Shown piece by piece: positions 9,901 through 16,633 of a stretch of DNA of 64,000 nucleotides. The translations under genes were made by a program, and so were the position numbers. Origin of the DNA: Lachnospiraceae bacterium (GTDB lineage: Bacteria > Bacillota > Clostridia > Lachnospirales > Lachnospiraceae); NCBI GenBank assembly GCA_017416465.1, contig JAFQCK010000098.1:1-64000 (forward strand), written 5' to 3'. Within the stretch, counting starts at the first letter, position 1, and each line of letters starts with the position of its first letter. The notes below the pieces were generated by a model, which saw only the letters and a list, made by a program, of their open reading frames with translations, was not told the DNA's origin and made no database searches.

Positions 9901-10890
9901 ATAAATTTGTATTTTTTCAATTCTCGTTGTATTATCAACAACTATTGCAAGTTTAGTATTTCCACCACCTATTTTACTCCCATCTTCAGGTGTTACACTT
10001 AAAATCTTAGGTTTTAAAGTACAGGCACTTATTTTATCACTTATCACTGAATAATTTCCGGCCTCATCATATGCTATTACACTATAGTTATAGACTATAT
10101 TAGGGTTCGGACTTTTATCAGTATATGAATTACCATTTTTCACAGTAGCTATTTTAATACCATCTCTGTATATTTCATAACCCTCAATTTTATGGTTATC
10201 CTCTGCGGCATTCCATACAATACTTATACTTTTTGGAGTTTTCTCTAAAATCTTTAGTCCATCTACTTTTGATGGTGGTTCCTTATCTTCTAATGTTTTT
10301 ATTTCTAATAATTCTGTACCAGTATAATTATTACATCCATCAAAGGCATATACTATATATATATAAGAAGTATTACTTTTTAGATTATTATCTGTATATT
10401 CACCAGCTTCTGTTTCTGCTATTAAACCTCCATTCCTATATATCTCATATCTGGATATCATATAATTATCTTTTGCTTGTGGTATAACTAACGTAACAGT
10501 CTTTGTTGTTATATTTTTACTTTTAAGTTCTCCCTGCATCACAGGTGGTTCTTCATCATAATAATTAGTTTTGATATTGTTACATATACTTTTTACTTCT
10601 ACATTAAATTCATAATTATCTTCATCAAATGGTCTTCTTAATATAAGATTATAAAATTCAACTTTTTTAGCATCTTCAATTACTACTCTTTGATATTGCT
10701 GCTCTTCTGAAAAAACAGGATTACCAAGGATAACTTTAAATTTTAATTTTGTAATAAACGATGAGTATTTATCTATAAAAACATCCCCATATACACACAT
10801 TGTTCCTGCATAAAAATAACTGGAAGAACTCATGTTTCTTACATTCAAATTTCCCATACATATAATTTTACCCTCTTCATTCGACATCAC
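955..10890 (-). CDS. Giant RHS/YD-repeat protein with FN3 domains and variable C-terminal toxin-like tip
   Basis: The protein has 3311 residues. In order it shows a short solenoid-like N-terminus (about 1-100); about ten FN3/Ig-like modules (about 110-1080) with recurring EIYRDG and DEAGN motifs; a PKD domain near 1110-1180 (AEYKWDMGNGD); a carboxypeptidase-regulatory-like domain; a Gly-rich linker near 1340; a DUF6531-type domain near 1645 (DPIDLTTGAF); a long YD array (about 1830-2900) with an acidic insert near 2450-2490; an RHS core near 2960-3005 (RARFYN, ending DPFGLSP); and a roughly 300-residue tip with a hydrophobic Ala/Gly/Ser-rich pretoxin-like stretch and an unrecognised last 120 residues. 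RHS shells enclose and deliver toxin tips; toxicity here is inferred. The frame starts GTG-ATG behind AAAGGG but lacks a signal peptide and stays open upstream to 10968, which argues that it is the 3' part of a larger broken gene. Confidence 0.93.
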   Translation of the reverse strand: MMSNEEGKIICMGNLNVRNMSSSSYFYAGTMCVYGDVFIDKYSSFITKLKFKVILGNPVFSEEQQYQRVVIEDAKKVEFYNLILRRPFDEDNYEFNVEVKSICNNIKTNYYDEEPPVMQGELKSKNITTKTVTLVIPQAKDNYMISRYEIYRNGGLIAETEAGEYTDNNLKSNTSYIYIVYAFDGCNNYTGTELLEIKTLEDKEPPSKVDGLKILEKTPKSISIVWNAAEDNHKIEGYEIYRDGIKIATVKNGNSYTDKSPNPNIVYNYSVIAYDEAGNYSVISDKISACTLKPKILSVTPEDGSKIGGGNTKLAIVVDNTTRIEKIQIYYRESKSGNWVTLSEGLYLYYSINDYRSYFDWNISKLETKKEYELKVRVYDKVGNCSEQISTYTFTNEPPTPPTNLKAETDNGANILSFNPATSIDVTKYAIYRKADTEVFFTKIAAINGGMSSRYTDKTVEAGKIYEYYLTAVDEYGKESLPTDTVNIFTEKDKKAPEVSMILPESKKLSKTVSLKAEAKDNLKVESIKFYYRKENADNEEKTYIGQTTEDTSVVSFDTTKCENGACTIIAIAVDEAGNESIEEFTKRYEIDNQGIGKMTFSDCTSASTSIQLRWEDVEETDFAYFMVEEVLDTSTMETKEIKRVTNTLGYNVTGLSPETSYSYIVTAYDNCDNRGESSDIITISTTADEIAPVINSILPKQSKYKDALNLSMQVSDNYQIGYGVFSYSLDNKTYNQLAKVTAKGTSSETLSYTLDISDMEEGEIYIKFEAYDKYGNKNALLSDGTDVISKYIIDHTAPSRPKNVLGTGSEGYAHIQWEITDDDVSCYKIERAEGDSETFTLISGNHNKIGYYDTSVTAGNTYRYRVSAVDIAGNVSVCSKEVTVQVREDKEVPGIAGLSPANNSTTGKKVYLQVAVTDNSGVEKIIADIKSADDKSQDYERIAEYNAGGKRSVLFEQTLDLSEYNEGKYEIRVYATDIYGNISNCKETTFILDKTAPSSPDVTFVEEGYKITLNIEKNTEEDFYCYKVLRADYESDNYKVIATISKNTYTDTGIEPLKTYKYRVEAYDNYNNYVTSQVYTAMATDEDKVKPTAVLTECVNTLTGYETAFDGSASTDNVKIAEYKWDMGNGDTMQGPGFIYTYDKAGDYLVTLTVTDTSGNEDSKTMAVRVLDVATNAVADIIVTDTAGNRLSYADVYIKNSTGDITTLKTDGFGYIQICDKEGIYEVAGYANGYLPKEIEIELSRFKKNTGKIVLEKGDLIVGELTVEKMELQEIIDAGVDISNPNNLNQFAFTVQVKLEEKPVPETITYISTGNGGELKPVINNSTSGGGGGITITPGGGGGSTPPKNLPKVVQIDPEEPIIAVISTAQTVSWLKEMYNVNLSILNAADSKYIIENSQAELILPDGVSLAETIEGQSKIIDMGDIAGQQKKNASWIVKGDKSGTYKLEADFSGTLMPFERKVSAHFEAENEFSVSTGEGLHIIISPESKAYIDENYYIQFKIVNESDRSFYNFSTSLGSYSYEEKREEITINDEINDEVIKPEKTKPIVYTVPSGCSQIPVLCKGDIITVPVLNPGDEILGTYYEKFSVQTKQNPEAVAYNLKNVLIDTLAGEVTGVKITVEPIDSHITRSIKTYKQRKSFFGDPIDLTTGAFTDNISVISVSGVKELNFDIEYNSMMNTYFGENGKGFSNNFETLIKDTGNSIIYKMSAGKLVTFVEKNSFSTSYKGTANGNIIYLENDITFNEDGTVVNDKEGKAVEVEYVPISTHAEDFKVIRRTDGTIDVITPAQEIYTYDATGRNIKITDNNGRVVTITYTDNKKTVTDPVTGKSLVITYNEEGMVTEVSDGKRKATFEYEGELLTSYTNLLSETTTYTYDEKGRMLTQTDCEGVTYVSNIYDDNGRVISQTDADETKNALTITYTEEEKYDGTFTTVTATDANGNTGSIVVNPKGLIVQSTDNNGNITEISYDDNGNEIYEKDALSGIVRYAYDEKNRQTSVTDQNGNTTSYQYDDRDNVTVITDSLGNSSYHTYDEKNLLTSVTDFAGGKTTYEYNENAQVTKKTIEGIGSITYEYENGMLTKTTDSNGNVTKSEYDEAGRVTKIINPDNTSKEYVYDKMNRPVMEVNEMGYTKSYTYDKYGNKLTETDEMGRTTTYEYDITGKNTAVITPDGKKTAYEYDSAGNLIKVTNPDGTEETFKYDAMGNVTEETNELNETVKYEYNELSQLVKEISSSGKEISYIYDLNGKLTATKYPDGSMELYTYDENGNIIKTSDGIKNHKTYEYDAMGRVIKETDALSQSITYEYDSNGRLIGETDKNGNKTTYSYDGNGNCISKAMADGTVARLEYDNRNRLTKVSTETKENGEIFVLYKYDSLSRLIKYTDEDGNSTTYEYDKTGNLIKETNPNGYSITYEYDLAGNMVKRTDEAGNESCYEYGLNNELLRTVTYKDGVLVEESTGSDESTDSENADADESNDVESDNEDDVTLPSRKEISTSYSYDKTGRLVSVTDPLDSIVSCIYDSDGNMISVTDAMGGTTSYEYDSMGRKISETNPIGCVYSNTYNASGLLESSKNARNQETKYTYDEVGRLISTEDEAGTITYEYDANGNVLKVTEEKKGEDKETKTIERTYDSMNRVTSYTDTNGNTITYGYDELGNIITLTYPGGEVIRYTYYSSGRKKTVTDSQGRVTYYTYDGVGNVISIDRPDGTREERTYDEKGNVTVIKDVKLSDNSVINEYHYTYDNVGNIISSTGNEVEGIHKNLTDIKSIKMEYDEANRLIRYNGEEVKYDADGNMIYGPLDGKMVEYEYDCRNRLIRVGDTTYEYDAENTLISKTTKEGTTTYVTDVAGSLSQVLESSYKAIGKNNYDKSNYIYGTGLLYETNAEGIDVERNNTGTNNTDGTIFYHYNNLGSTTKLTNESGEIVEKYTYGTYGELLSGDSEKTEYLYNGMYGVRTDENGLYHMRARFYNTEIKRFINQDILRGDLTNSQSLNRYSYVQGNPLSYTDPFGLSPLKKLNDAGHSFLTLVGMECGIIGGIADFINGCWYMAEGNTTMATLSFISGLPAVGNVASGTLSVMKCAKAAKIVSTTTKAVSTATTFTMASVGVVSGAKNIYNNVKNGEFFTWDTLFEAGSMALNVYTASATGKSMWNFGKSYAGNVAKKWSGVKETASKLKTDNRGILNISKTSYGKSSLKFGENDLVYGPSASGKLVELQRSAGGKLLSDVGNPYDMGYGSDWLKFSTDTIENTVKQGNYIHFDLTNMQDVDGILNGTSKYMNKTTSGELRYIRDNWGRLSGNIKFYNNGEEVLSPWMN

Positions 10891-10939
10891 AATACATCCC
10901 TTTGTTATATTAATATCATTTCTACTTGTTATACATCCA

Positions 10940-13900
10940 TTACCAAGAGAAAATTTTAGAATTAATATTTATTTCATCTGCAATTATCTCATAATCATTT
11001 CCTTCAATCTTATTTATATCTAATTTTTCTTTTATATCAAACTTCGAGTTAATTAATTTAATACTCCTGATACTATTTTCAAACGCCCCACTTACCTCAA
11101 CTTCACTATTGTTAATAGTAAAACCATAACTTCCAAATAAATTTAATACATTAAAAGAAAACTTTCCATTTTCAAGAGTGAGTGTTCCATACACATTCGA
11201 TTCTTCCATACAGCTTAAGTTTCCACTAATTATGACATCACTTGAATCCTTACAATTTATTATTCCATTAACAATCAAATCCTGCTCAAAATTATAACTT
11301 CCCTCACTTAATTCAATATTTGCATTTATAGTTTTATCTACAAATTCAGTACTTGGATAAATAACTATGTTATCAATTATACTTTCATTAGTTTCCAAAG
11401 TTCCAACAACATTCAAAGCATTTTTAAACTGATTCCCATATTCATTCGTAACAATGCCCTGTTCACTGGTATTATTTATCACCACATTGCTAAATAAAAC
11501 ATTAGGCGAATAAAGCTTCTGACATATACTTCCATTAAATTCAAATGTAAATTCATCTTCAAAAGCATAAGAATATCTGTCAAAATCTACATCACCATAT
11601 ACAGTTAATTTCCCTTTATTAAACTCAAGAGCACAATAATTAATTATTTCAACGCTTCCCCTAACAGTTATCGAACCATCTTTATCATCCATTATGATTT
11701 TTTGATTTTCGTCATTACTAGTGTATCCATTTATAATTAAATCTCCATTTACTAAAACCTTAGAATTACCAATATTTACACTTCCACTTTTATAAATAAA
11801 ATCTCCATTTATAATCAGTGTACAATCTGACAAATCAAGGCTTTCTCCTATAAATTTAAAATCTCCATTTACTACAATTGTACTTTCTGCTAAATCAACA
11901 TCTTTTCCCCATATAGTAAAATCCTTATCCGTTTTTATAATACTTTTTTCAACAAAAACTTCCAACAATGGCGAGTCATAGTAATCAAAATATATATTTC
12001 CATCTACATTAATGGTACTTTCAGCTATGCACTTTAAACTTCCATAATTTTCGAAATTTCCTTTTACATTAAGTTCACTGCCTTCTATACAAAGTTCTCC
12101 CTCTTTAATTTTTAAATCTCCAACTATCTCAGTATCTTCTTTTAGTGTCCAAGGTATATAATAACCTTCATTACCATATTTAACATTTCCATTATTATTT
12201 GTTATTATATTTATATCATATTTTGATTCGAGAATTATATCTTTGTCTCTTCTTCCTTCAATTTCAAGCTCATTAATATAACTGCTTTCCCCATCAATTT
12301 CTATATAATGATTTTCATCCCCACTTAATATAAGTTTTCCTTCATAAATCTTCAATCCACCTGTCTTATCATCACTTCTTTCATCACTTCTTTCATCACA
12401 ACTTCCAATAACATCCCCTTTTACCTCTAGAATTCCTTTATTAAGATTAAGTACGGAATTTTCTTTTATATATAGGTTTTTATTGACTAAAATTTCATCA
12501 TTGTCTCTATTAAAATCAATATTTCCATAACTTAATCTTAATGCATAATAGTCTTCAACAGACAATGTACCACCATTTGTTACAATATTACCACCATAAT
12601 GATAAAAATCTCCTTTAACAGTAAGTTTATATCCGTTTAAATCCAATGTTCCGTCACAGATTCCAAAATCACCTGTTATTACTGTATCTTTTACAAGTTT
12701 CCAACCTGTTTTTAATTTTATACCTTTATATACAATATCTTCTTCAAAATGCGTAATCTTATCAGTATTCAACTCCAATACATTAACACCGTTAATAGAT
12801 GTATTTCTCACTTCTACTTCATTTGCTTTTCCTTTAAGACTCTGATAAGTATCTCCACTAAGAATTACCTTTGAACTTCCTAATGCTTGTACATCATTAT
12901 ACATTCCTTTAAGTTCTATTCTACCCGCTTCTATCTTATACTCTAATTCATAATTTTCTTCATATATATTTTTAGCAGAATATATGTTTTCAAAATTTCC
13001 GTATACACATACATATGTTTCAGTTGACTCTATTTTTAATCCATAGTTTATATCCTGTGTTAATCCACTATAATTGCAAATATCCCCATACACAATCATT
13101 TTATTTTTATCTAAAATCAAACCTGAATTACTATAAAAATATACATAATCTACTTCAACATTTCCTTTAATTGTTGAATTAATTCCCCGAACCCTTATAG
13201 TATCAGTTTTTATATTACAATTATATATAATATTATCTGTAAGCTCTAAACTTTGTACTTCTATAGTCCCTTTATCAATTTCCAAACAACTTTTAGTTAA
13301 TATTTCTTCTGATGAACTTACAGAATTATAACTAAAACCACAATCCCCTTCTGCAATTATTTTTCCTCCACTTAATTCAACATTATTACCACTAAATCTA
13401 AAATCTCCTTTAACAGTTAATGTATGCCCATTTAATTTTAGATATCCTTCTGTTATTCTGAAATCATTGTCAATTACTGTATCTTTAAATATTTCATAAT
13501 TGCTTTCTTCTATTTTTTCAGTTTTTTGTTCCCATAATTCTTTATAATTTCCATTATCATATTTTTTATAATATCCAAGGTAGCTTGTTATTTCCAATCC
13601 TTCTTCACTTGTATTTTCCAAATATACTGTACCAAACTTTACAGCACAATCAATTATCTGTTTTTTACTACCTCTGAAATAATGCTTAACCTCTTCCTCA
13701 AAACTAATTTTATCAGAAACCGTAAAGTCTCCATTTACATATATTTCTCCCTTTTTAAATCTTAACCATGAGCATTCATCAGCTAACTTATCTGTAAAAT
13801 TGTTATTTACATAAAGATAATCATCTTCATATAACATATAAACATACGCACCATCATAAAATCTTATATTTTCACATATAAGTTTTCCTTTATTAAACCT

Positions 13901-14245
13901 TATAGTCCCACTGATATTTACATCACCTGTTACCTTTAACTCGTATCCGTTTAAATCCAATACTCCGCCGTTCCTTATCTCTATACTTGTTGCTTCCATA
14001 TTTTTTTTAAGCTTGTATTCTTTATCAAGAACAAAGTCACCAAGATTATCCAAAGTATTCTCATCAATTGCCTGCGCAGCATCTTCACTCTGTGTATTTA
14101 TTTTATCTTCCGCACCATATACATTAACAATTCTTTTTATGTCATTAATTGTAATACCATTAACAGGAAGTAATGTTATTACTAAAATAATAGCAACTAT
14201 TTTCTTTAACAATTTTATTTTGCTCATTTTTATATTTTTATTCAT
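10940..14245 (-). CDS. Secreted beta-solenoid-like repeat protein, probable N-terminal part of the RHS giant
   Basis: This 1101-residue protein starts at an ATG with AAGG seven bases upstream. An N-terminal signal peptide is evident: basic residues, then IVAIILVITLLPV. The rest is a run of imperfect repeats built on motifs such as LDLNGYKLTVKGDF, INGDFIYKSG and VYGDVDFD, each a short strand-turn unit. This is the look of a right-handed beta-helix or bactofilin-like solenoid and suggests an extracellular stalk. The following RHS gene begins with the same kind of repeat (IICMGNLNV, CVYGDVFIDK). The two frames differ by one base and meet at an A4T4 run (10950-10957), so the stop at 10940-10942 is probably the product of a one-base insertion. 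Enzymatic function is not apparent. Confidence 0.85.
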   Translation of the reverse strand: MNKNIKMSKIKLLKKIVAIILVITLLPVNGITINDIKRIVNVYGAEDKINTQSEDAAQAIDENTLDNLGDFVLDKEYKLKKNMEATSIEIRNGGVLDLNGYELKVTGDVNISGTIRFNKGKLICENIRFYDGAYVYMLYEDDYLYVNNNFTDKLADECSWLRFKKGEIYVNGDFTVSDKISFEEEVKHYFRGSKKQIIDCAVKFGTVYLENTSEEGLEITSYLGYYKKYDNGNYKELWEQKTEKIEESNYEIFKDTVIDNDFRITEGYLKLNGHTLTVKGDFRFSGNNVELSGGKIIAEGDCGFSYNSVSSSEEILTKSCLEIDKGTIEVQSLELTDNIIYNCNIKTDTIRVRGINSTIKGNVEVDYVYFYSNSGLILDKNKMIVYGDICNYSGLTQDINYGLKIESTETYVCVYGNFENIYSAKNIYEENYELEYKIEAGRIELKGMYNDVQALGSSKVILSGDTYQSLKGKANEVEVRNTSINGVNVLELNTDKITHFEEDIVYKGIKLKTGWKLVKDTVITGDFGICDGTLDLNGYKLTVKGDFYHYGGNIVTNGGTLSVEDYYALRLSYGNIDFNRDNDEILVNKNLYIKENSVLNLNKGILEVKGDVIGSCDERSDERSDDKTGGLKIYEGKLILSGDENHYIEIDGESSYINELEIEGRRDKDIILESKYDINIITNNNGNVKYGNEGYYIPWTLKEDTEIVGDLKIKEGELCIEGSELNVKGNFENYGSLKCIAESTINVDGNIYFDYYDSPLLEVFVEKSIIKTDKDFTIWGKDVDLAESTIVVNGDFKFIGESLDLSDCTLIINGDFIYKSGSVNIGNSKVLVNGDLIINGYTSNDENQKIIMDDKDGSITVRGSVEIINYCALEFNKGKLTVYGDVDFDRYSYAFEDEFTFEFNGSICQKLYSPNVLFSNVVINNTSEQGIVTNEYGNQFKNALNVVGTLETNESIIDNIVIYPSTEFVDKTINANIELSEGSYNFEQDLIVNGIINCKDSSDVIISGNLSCMEESNVYGTLTLENGKFSFNVLNLFGSYGFTINNSEVEVSGAFENSIRSIKLINSKFDIKEKLDINKIEGNDYEIIADEININSKIFSW
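10943..10968 (-). pseudogene. Probable frameshift site joining the solenoid and RHS reading frames
   Basis: On the minus strand the upstream frame reads N-S-K-I-F-S-W-stop. The RHS frame, one base over, is open from 10968 (after a TAA at 10971-10969) through the whole gap into the RHS gene, reading K-F-S-L-G-N-G-C-I-T-S-R-N-D. Removing one base from the A4T4 run at 10950-10957 gives one continuous frame of about 4430 codons with signal peptide, solenoid, FN3, YD array and tip. Alternatives are a sequencing error, phase variation at the homopolymer, or a truly split two-gene arrangement. Confidence 0.65.
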
Positions 14246-14268
14246 ACTATAACCTTACCTTTCTTTCG

Positions 14269-15120
14269 TTATTTATCCTTTTTTTCTGTTTTATTTCCTG
14301 CAAATATTCCTATATTACCGGTCTTTTTAAGCACAAACACACCTGATAATGCAACTGCAGATACCAGAATTGCCCCTATGGCAACCTTTGTTCCCACAGA
14401 CATGGTATCTTCCTTTGCATTACTCGGTGTGTTTTTATTATTATTTTTACTATTGTCTTTATTATTCTCTTTATTAATTTCGTTTATATCAGATTCGTCA
14501 TTTTCCTGTATCGTTTCGTTTTCAATACTATCCTTATCTTTACCTGCTTCATTATCACTTACGTTGTTACTGTTATCTTTCTCTCCACTATCTGTAATAC
14601 TCTGCTCATTATTATTTATATCATTTGAATTTTTATCTTTATTTGAGTCTTCTGTATCGTTTTCTTTTTTGTCATTGCTATCATCTTTGTTATTTTCTTC
14701 ATCGCCTTTATTAACTTCATTATTACTTGTAGTTTCTTCATTATTTTCTGATGAATTAATATTTGATGAATTATTATCTGATGAATTATTATTTACCGAT
14801 TCATTTATAACAGGCTTATCATTATCTTTTGTTGTCTCCTGCTCAGTATCTGCAACATTATCCGTAGTTTCTTTTTCAGTTTCTTTATCTGTATTTTTCT
14901 CAGTCTCTACCTCATATACAATTATGTCAATTACGTTTCCATTATTGTCATACACATATGTAACATAGCTTCCATCATCATATGTAACTTTTGTTACCCT
15001 GTTTAATTCATCATATTCGTAGCTTTCAGCAAAAGCTGTTGTATTCATAACTAATACAGTCATGATTATCCCACACATATTAATTATTTTTCTTACTCTT
15101 TTTTTAATCTTATACTTCAT
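14269..15120 (-). CDS. Membrane-anchored orphan YD-repeat protein with Asn/Asp/Glu-rich stalk
   Basis: This 283-residue protein opens with a signal peptide (basic start, then hydrophobic residues ending at TTAFA near residue 31). It is followed by two YD repeats (YEYDELNRVTKVTYDDG, YVYDNNGNVIDI) that are the same type as those of the RHS giant. About 150 residues of Asn/Asp/Glu/Lys/Ser low-complexity stalk come next, then a single hydrophobic segment (about 239-260, VAIGAILVSAVALSGVFVL) and a short basic tail. I see no LPXTG motif. It precedes the solenoid gene by 23 bases and probably heads the operon. It may tether or nucleate the large YD protein at the cell surface, but that is inference. 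Start chosen at ATG behind AAAGG. Confidence 0.85.
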   Translation of the reverse strand: MKYKIKKRVRKIINMCGIIMTVLVMNTTAFAESYEYDELNRVTKVTYDDGSYVTYVYDNNGNVIDIIVYEVETEKNTDKETEKETTDNVADTEQETTKDNDKPVINESVNNNSSDNNSSNINSSENNEETTSNNEVNKGDEENNKDDSNDKKENDTEDSNKDKNSNDINNNEQSITDSGEKDNSNNVSDNEAGKDKDSIENETIQENDESDINEINKENNKDNSKNNNKNTPSNAKEDTMSVGTKVAIGAILVSAVALSGVFVLKKTGNIGIFAGNKTEKKDK

Positions 15121-15160
15121 TTATACTCTTTTCCTTTCTGTATACTCCATTAATCTCATC

Positions 15161-15178
15161 ACATATAATTTTATATGT
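15161..15178. promoter_or_regulatory. 8+2+8 inverted repeat in the leader of the YD/RHS operon
   Basis: ACATATAA-TT-TTATATGT is a perfect inverted repeat 41 bases upstream of the orphan YD gene and downstream of the candidate promoter. It could be an operator or a weak RNA hairpin. It is AT-only apart from the ends, so chance is possible. Confidence 0.3.
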
Positions 15179-15218
15179 TTTATCCATTAATTTACTTTTA
15201 TTTCAATATTTTCTTTTA

Positions 15219-15247
15219 AATGTAACATATTCTTATAATCATTGCAA
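15219..15247 (-). promoter_or_regulatory. Candidate sigma-A promoter of the YD/RHS operon
   Basis: On the minus strand TTGCAA is followed after exactly 17 bases by TACATT, each matching 4 of 6 consensus positions. It lies about 100 bases upstream of the first gene of the locus and just past the terminator of the diguanylate cyclase gene, which is where an operon promoter is expected. Confidence 0.4.
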
Positions 15248-15271
15248 CTTTTTTATTATTTACTGCTATCA

Positions 15272-15303
15272 ACAAAATAATAAAGAGAGGTCTTAGCCTC
15301 TCT
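15272..15303 (-). terminator. Intrinsic terminator after the diguanylate cyclase gene
   Basis: A seven-base stem (AGAGAGG / CCTCTCT, six-base loop) sits immediately after the stop codon. On the minus strand it is followed by a T-rich run (TTATTATTTTG). Confidence 0.8.
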
Positions 15304-16581
15304 CTACTGTCTTGTTATTGTAAATGTATTCTTTCCTGCTCTCTTAGATTCATAAAGATTTTCATCTGCAATCTTAAATAATTCATCTAATGAGCAATTT
15401 GTATTAGTAGCAATTGTAGCACCTGCACTACATCTTACATTCATACTCTTCTTTCCTTCTGAATATGTATGTTCAATAGATTTAACAATATCAGATAATT
15501 TTGTCTTAGCAATCTTATTATCTTCACAGTTCTTAAAGAATACCACAAATTCATCTCCACCATATCTACCAACAATATCGTTGTCAGAAACGGTATCTTT
15601 GATTGCTTTTGCAGTTTTCTTCAAAACCTCATCTCCTGCAATATGACCAAAAGTATCATTAATCAATTTAAAATCATCAACATCAATAAGAACATATACC
15701 CCTTTATTATTAGGGTTTTCTTCAAGAAATTGTTTAATCAGAGTCTCCGTATATTCTCTGTTATTAATTCCTGTTAAAGAATCAATTCTTGCTTTATACA
15801 TATACTCAATTTCTTTATTTTTATGTTCATTAATATTCTTAAACATTACATATACCTTTTCAACAGCATCTTTATTCTTATTAGGAACAAATATTACTAC
15901 CATCTTAAGCCATATGTATCCGTTTTCTTTATTTTTAATTCTAATCTCATCTTCTATAACCAGGTCATTATTTCTGATACGCTTACCTATATCATTACTT
16001 CTGAATATATCTAATGCTTCTGTATCATCTTTATGAACACACTCTGTACAAATATGCCAGAACCACTGATCCATACTTACATAATACGCATCAACCTGAA
16101 ATAATTCTCTATGTTTTACAGGGTCATATGAAAACGTATTCATTGTAGAATCATATTCAAAAATAAAATCATAAAGATATCCTAATACCTTCTTATAATT
16201 ATTATCCTTGTTTAAATTAGACTTAATCGAAGGTTCGTTAGACCTTGACATATGTACACTGCCAAATTTTACTTCATCTTCAATTAATATACAAGAAAAC
16301 GTAACATCTACTAATGTTTCAAACCTGTCATCACTCTTTTCTAATGAATCCACAAGTCTGATTCTATTAGATACCATATATGTATCCTCAGAAATCTTAG
16401 TTACATGCTGATACTCATTCTCTATAAAAAATTCCTGTTCCCATTCAGGTTTTAATAATCCTAAGATAGGCATATTCAATGAAATACATCTGGCAATAAT
16501 ATAAGCTGTACTTCTATTCAAAAAATATTCATGACAAGCCGTTTTAACAACTTCACACACTATTTGTTCTTTTTCACCCAT
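15304..16581 (-). CDS. GGDEF diguanylate cyclase with N-terminal sensor domains
   Basis: This 425-residue protein should make cyclic di-GMP from two GTP. The C-terminal GGDEF domain is intact: DSLTGINNRE near 265, DDFKLINDTFGH, and the catalytic RYGGDEF near 336-342. The product-inhibition I-site, normally RxxD just before GGDEF, reads SDND, so feedback inhibition through that site is unlikely. Residues about 135-250 look like a PAS domain. Residues 1-130 form an unassigned alpha+beta domain, possibly SnoaL/NTF2-like. No membrane segment is present, so it is probably a soluble sensor. The gene follows the threonine ammonia-lyase gene by 52 bases, has its own GGAGG site, and ends at a strong terminator. 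Confidence 0.9.
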   Translation of the reverse strand: MGEKEQIVCEVVKTACHEYFLNRSTAYIIARCISLNMPILGLLKPEWEQEFFIENEYQHVTKISEDTYMVSNRIRLVDSLEKSDDRFETLVDVTFSCILIEDEVKFGSVHMSRSNEPSIKSNLNKDNNYKKVLGYLYDFIFEYDSTMNTFSYDPVKHRELFQVDAYYVSMDQWFWHICTECVHKDDTEALDIFRSNDIGKRIRNNDLVIEDEIRIKNKENGYIWLKMVVIFVPNKNKDAVEKVYVMFKNINEHKNKEIEYMYKARIDSLTGINNREYTETLIKQFLEENPNNKGVYVLIDVDDFKLINDTFGHIAGDEVLKKTAKAIKDTVSDNDIVGRYGGDEFVVFFKNCEDNKIAKTKLSDIVKSIEHTYSEGKKSMNVRCSAGATIATNTNCSLDELFKIADENLYESKRAGKNTFTITRQ

Positions 16582-16633
16582 AAAAACACCTCCAATCTTT
16601 AGTCAAAACTCATAAATCCCTTTTCCAAAAAAC

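Noticed and set aside
10940..10971. Programmed ribosomal frameshift at the solenoid-RHS junction
   Set aside because: No clear slippery heptamer in the right frame or stimulating hairpin was seen; an indel in A4T4 is the simpler explanation, though not excluded.
14269..14410. Sortase sorting signal at the orphan YD protein's C-terminus
   Set aside because: There is a hydrophobic segment and basic tail, but no LPXTG or near variant, so a simple transmembrane anchor is more likely.
14378..14968. Plus-strand open frame of 196 codons, Leu/Ser-rich
   Set aside because: It is the antisense of the low-complexity stalk of the orphan YD protein.
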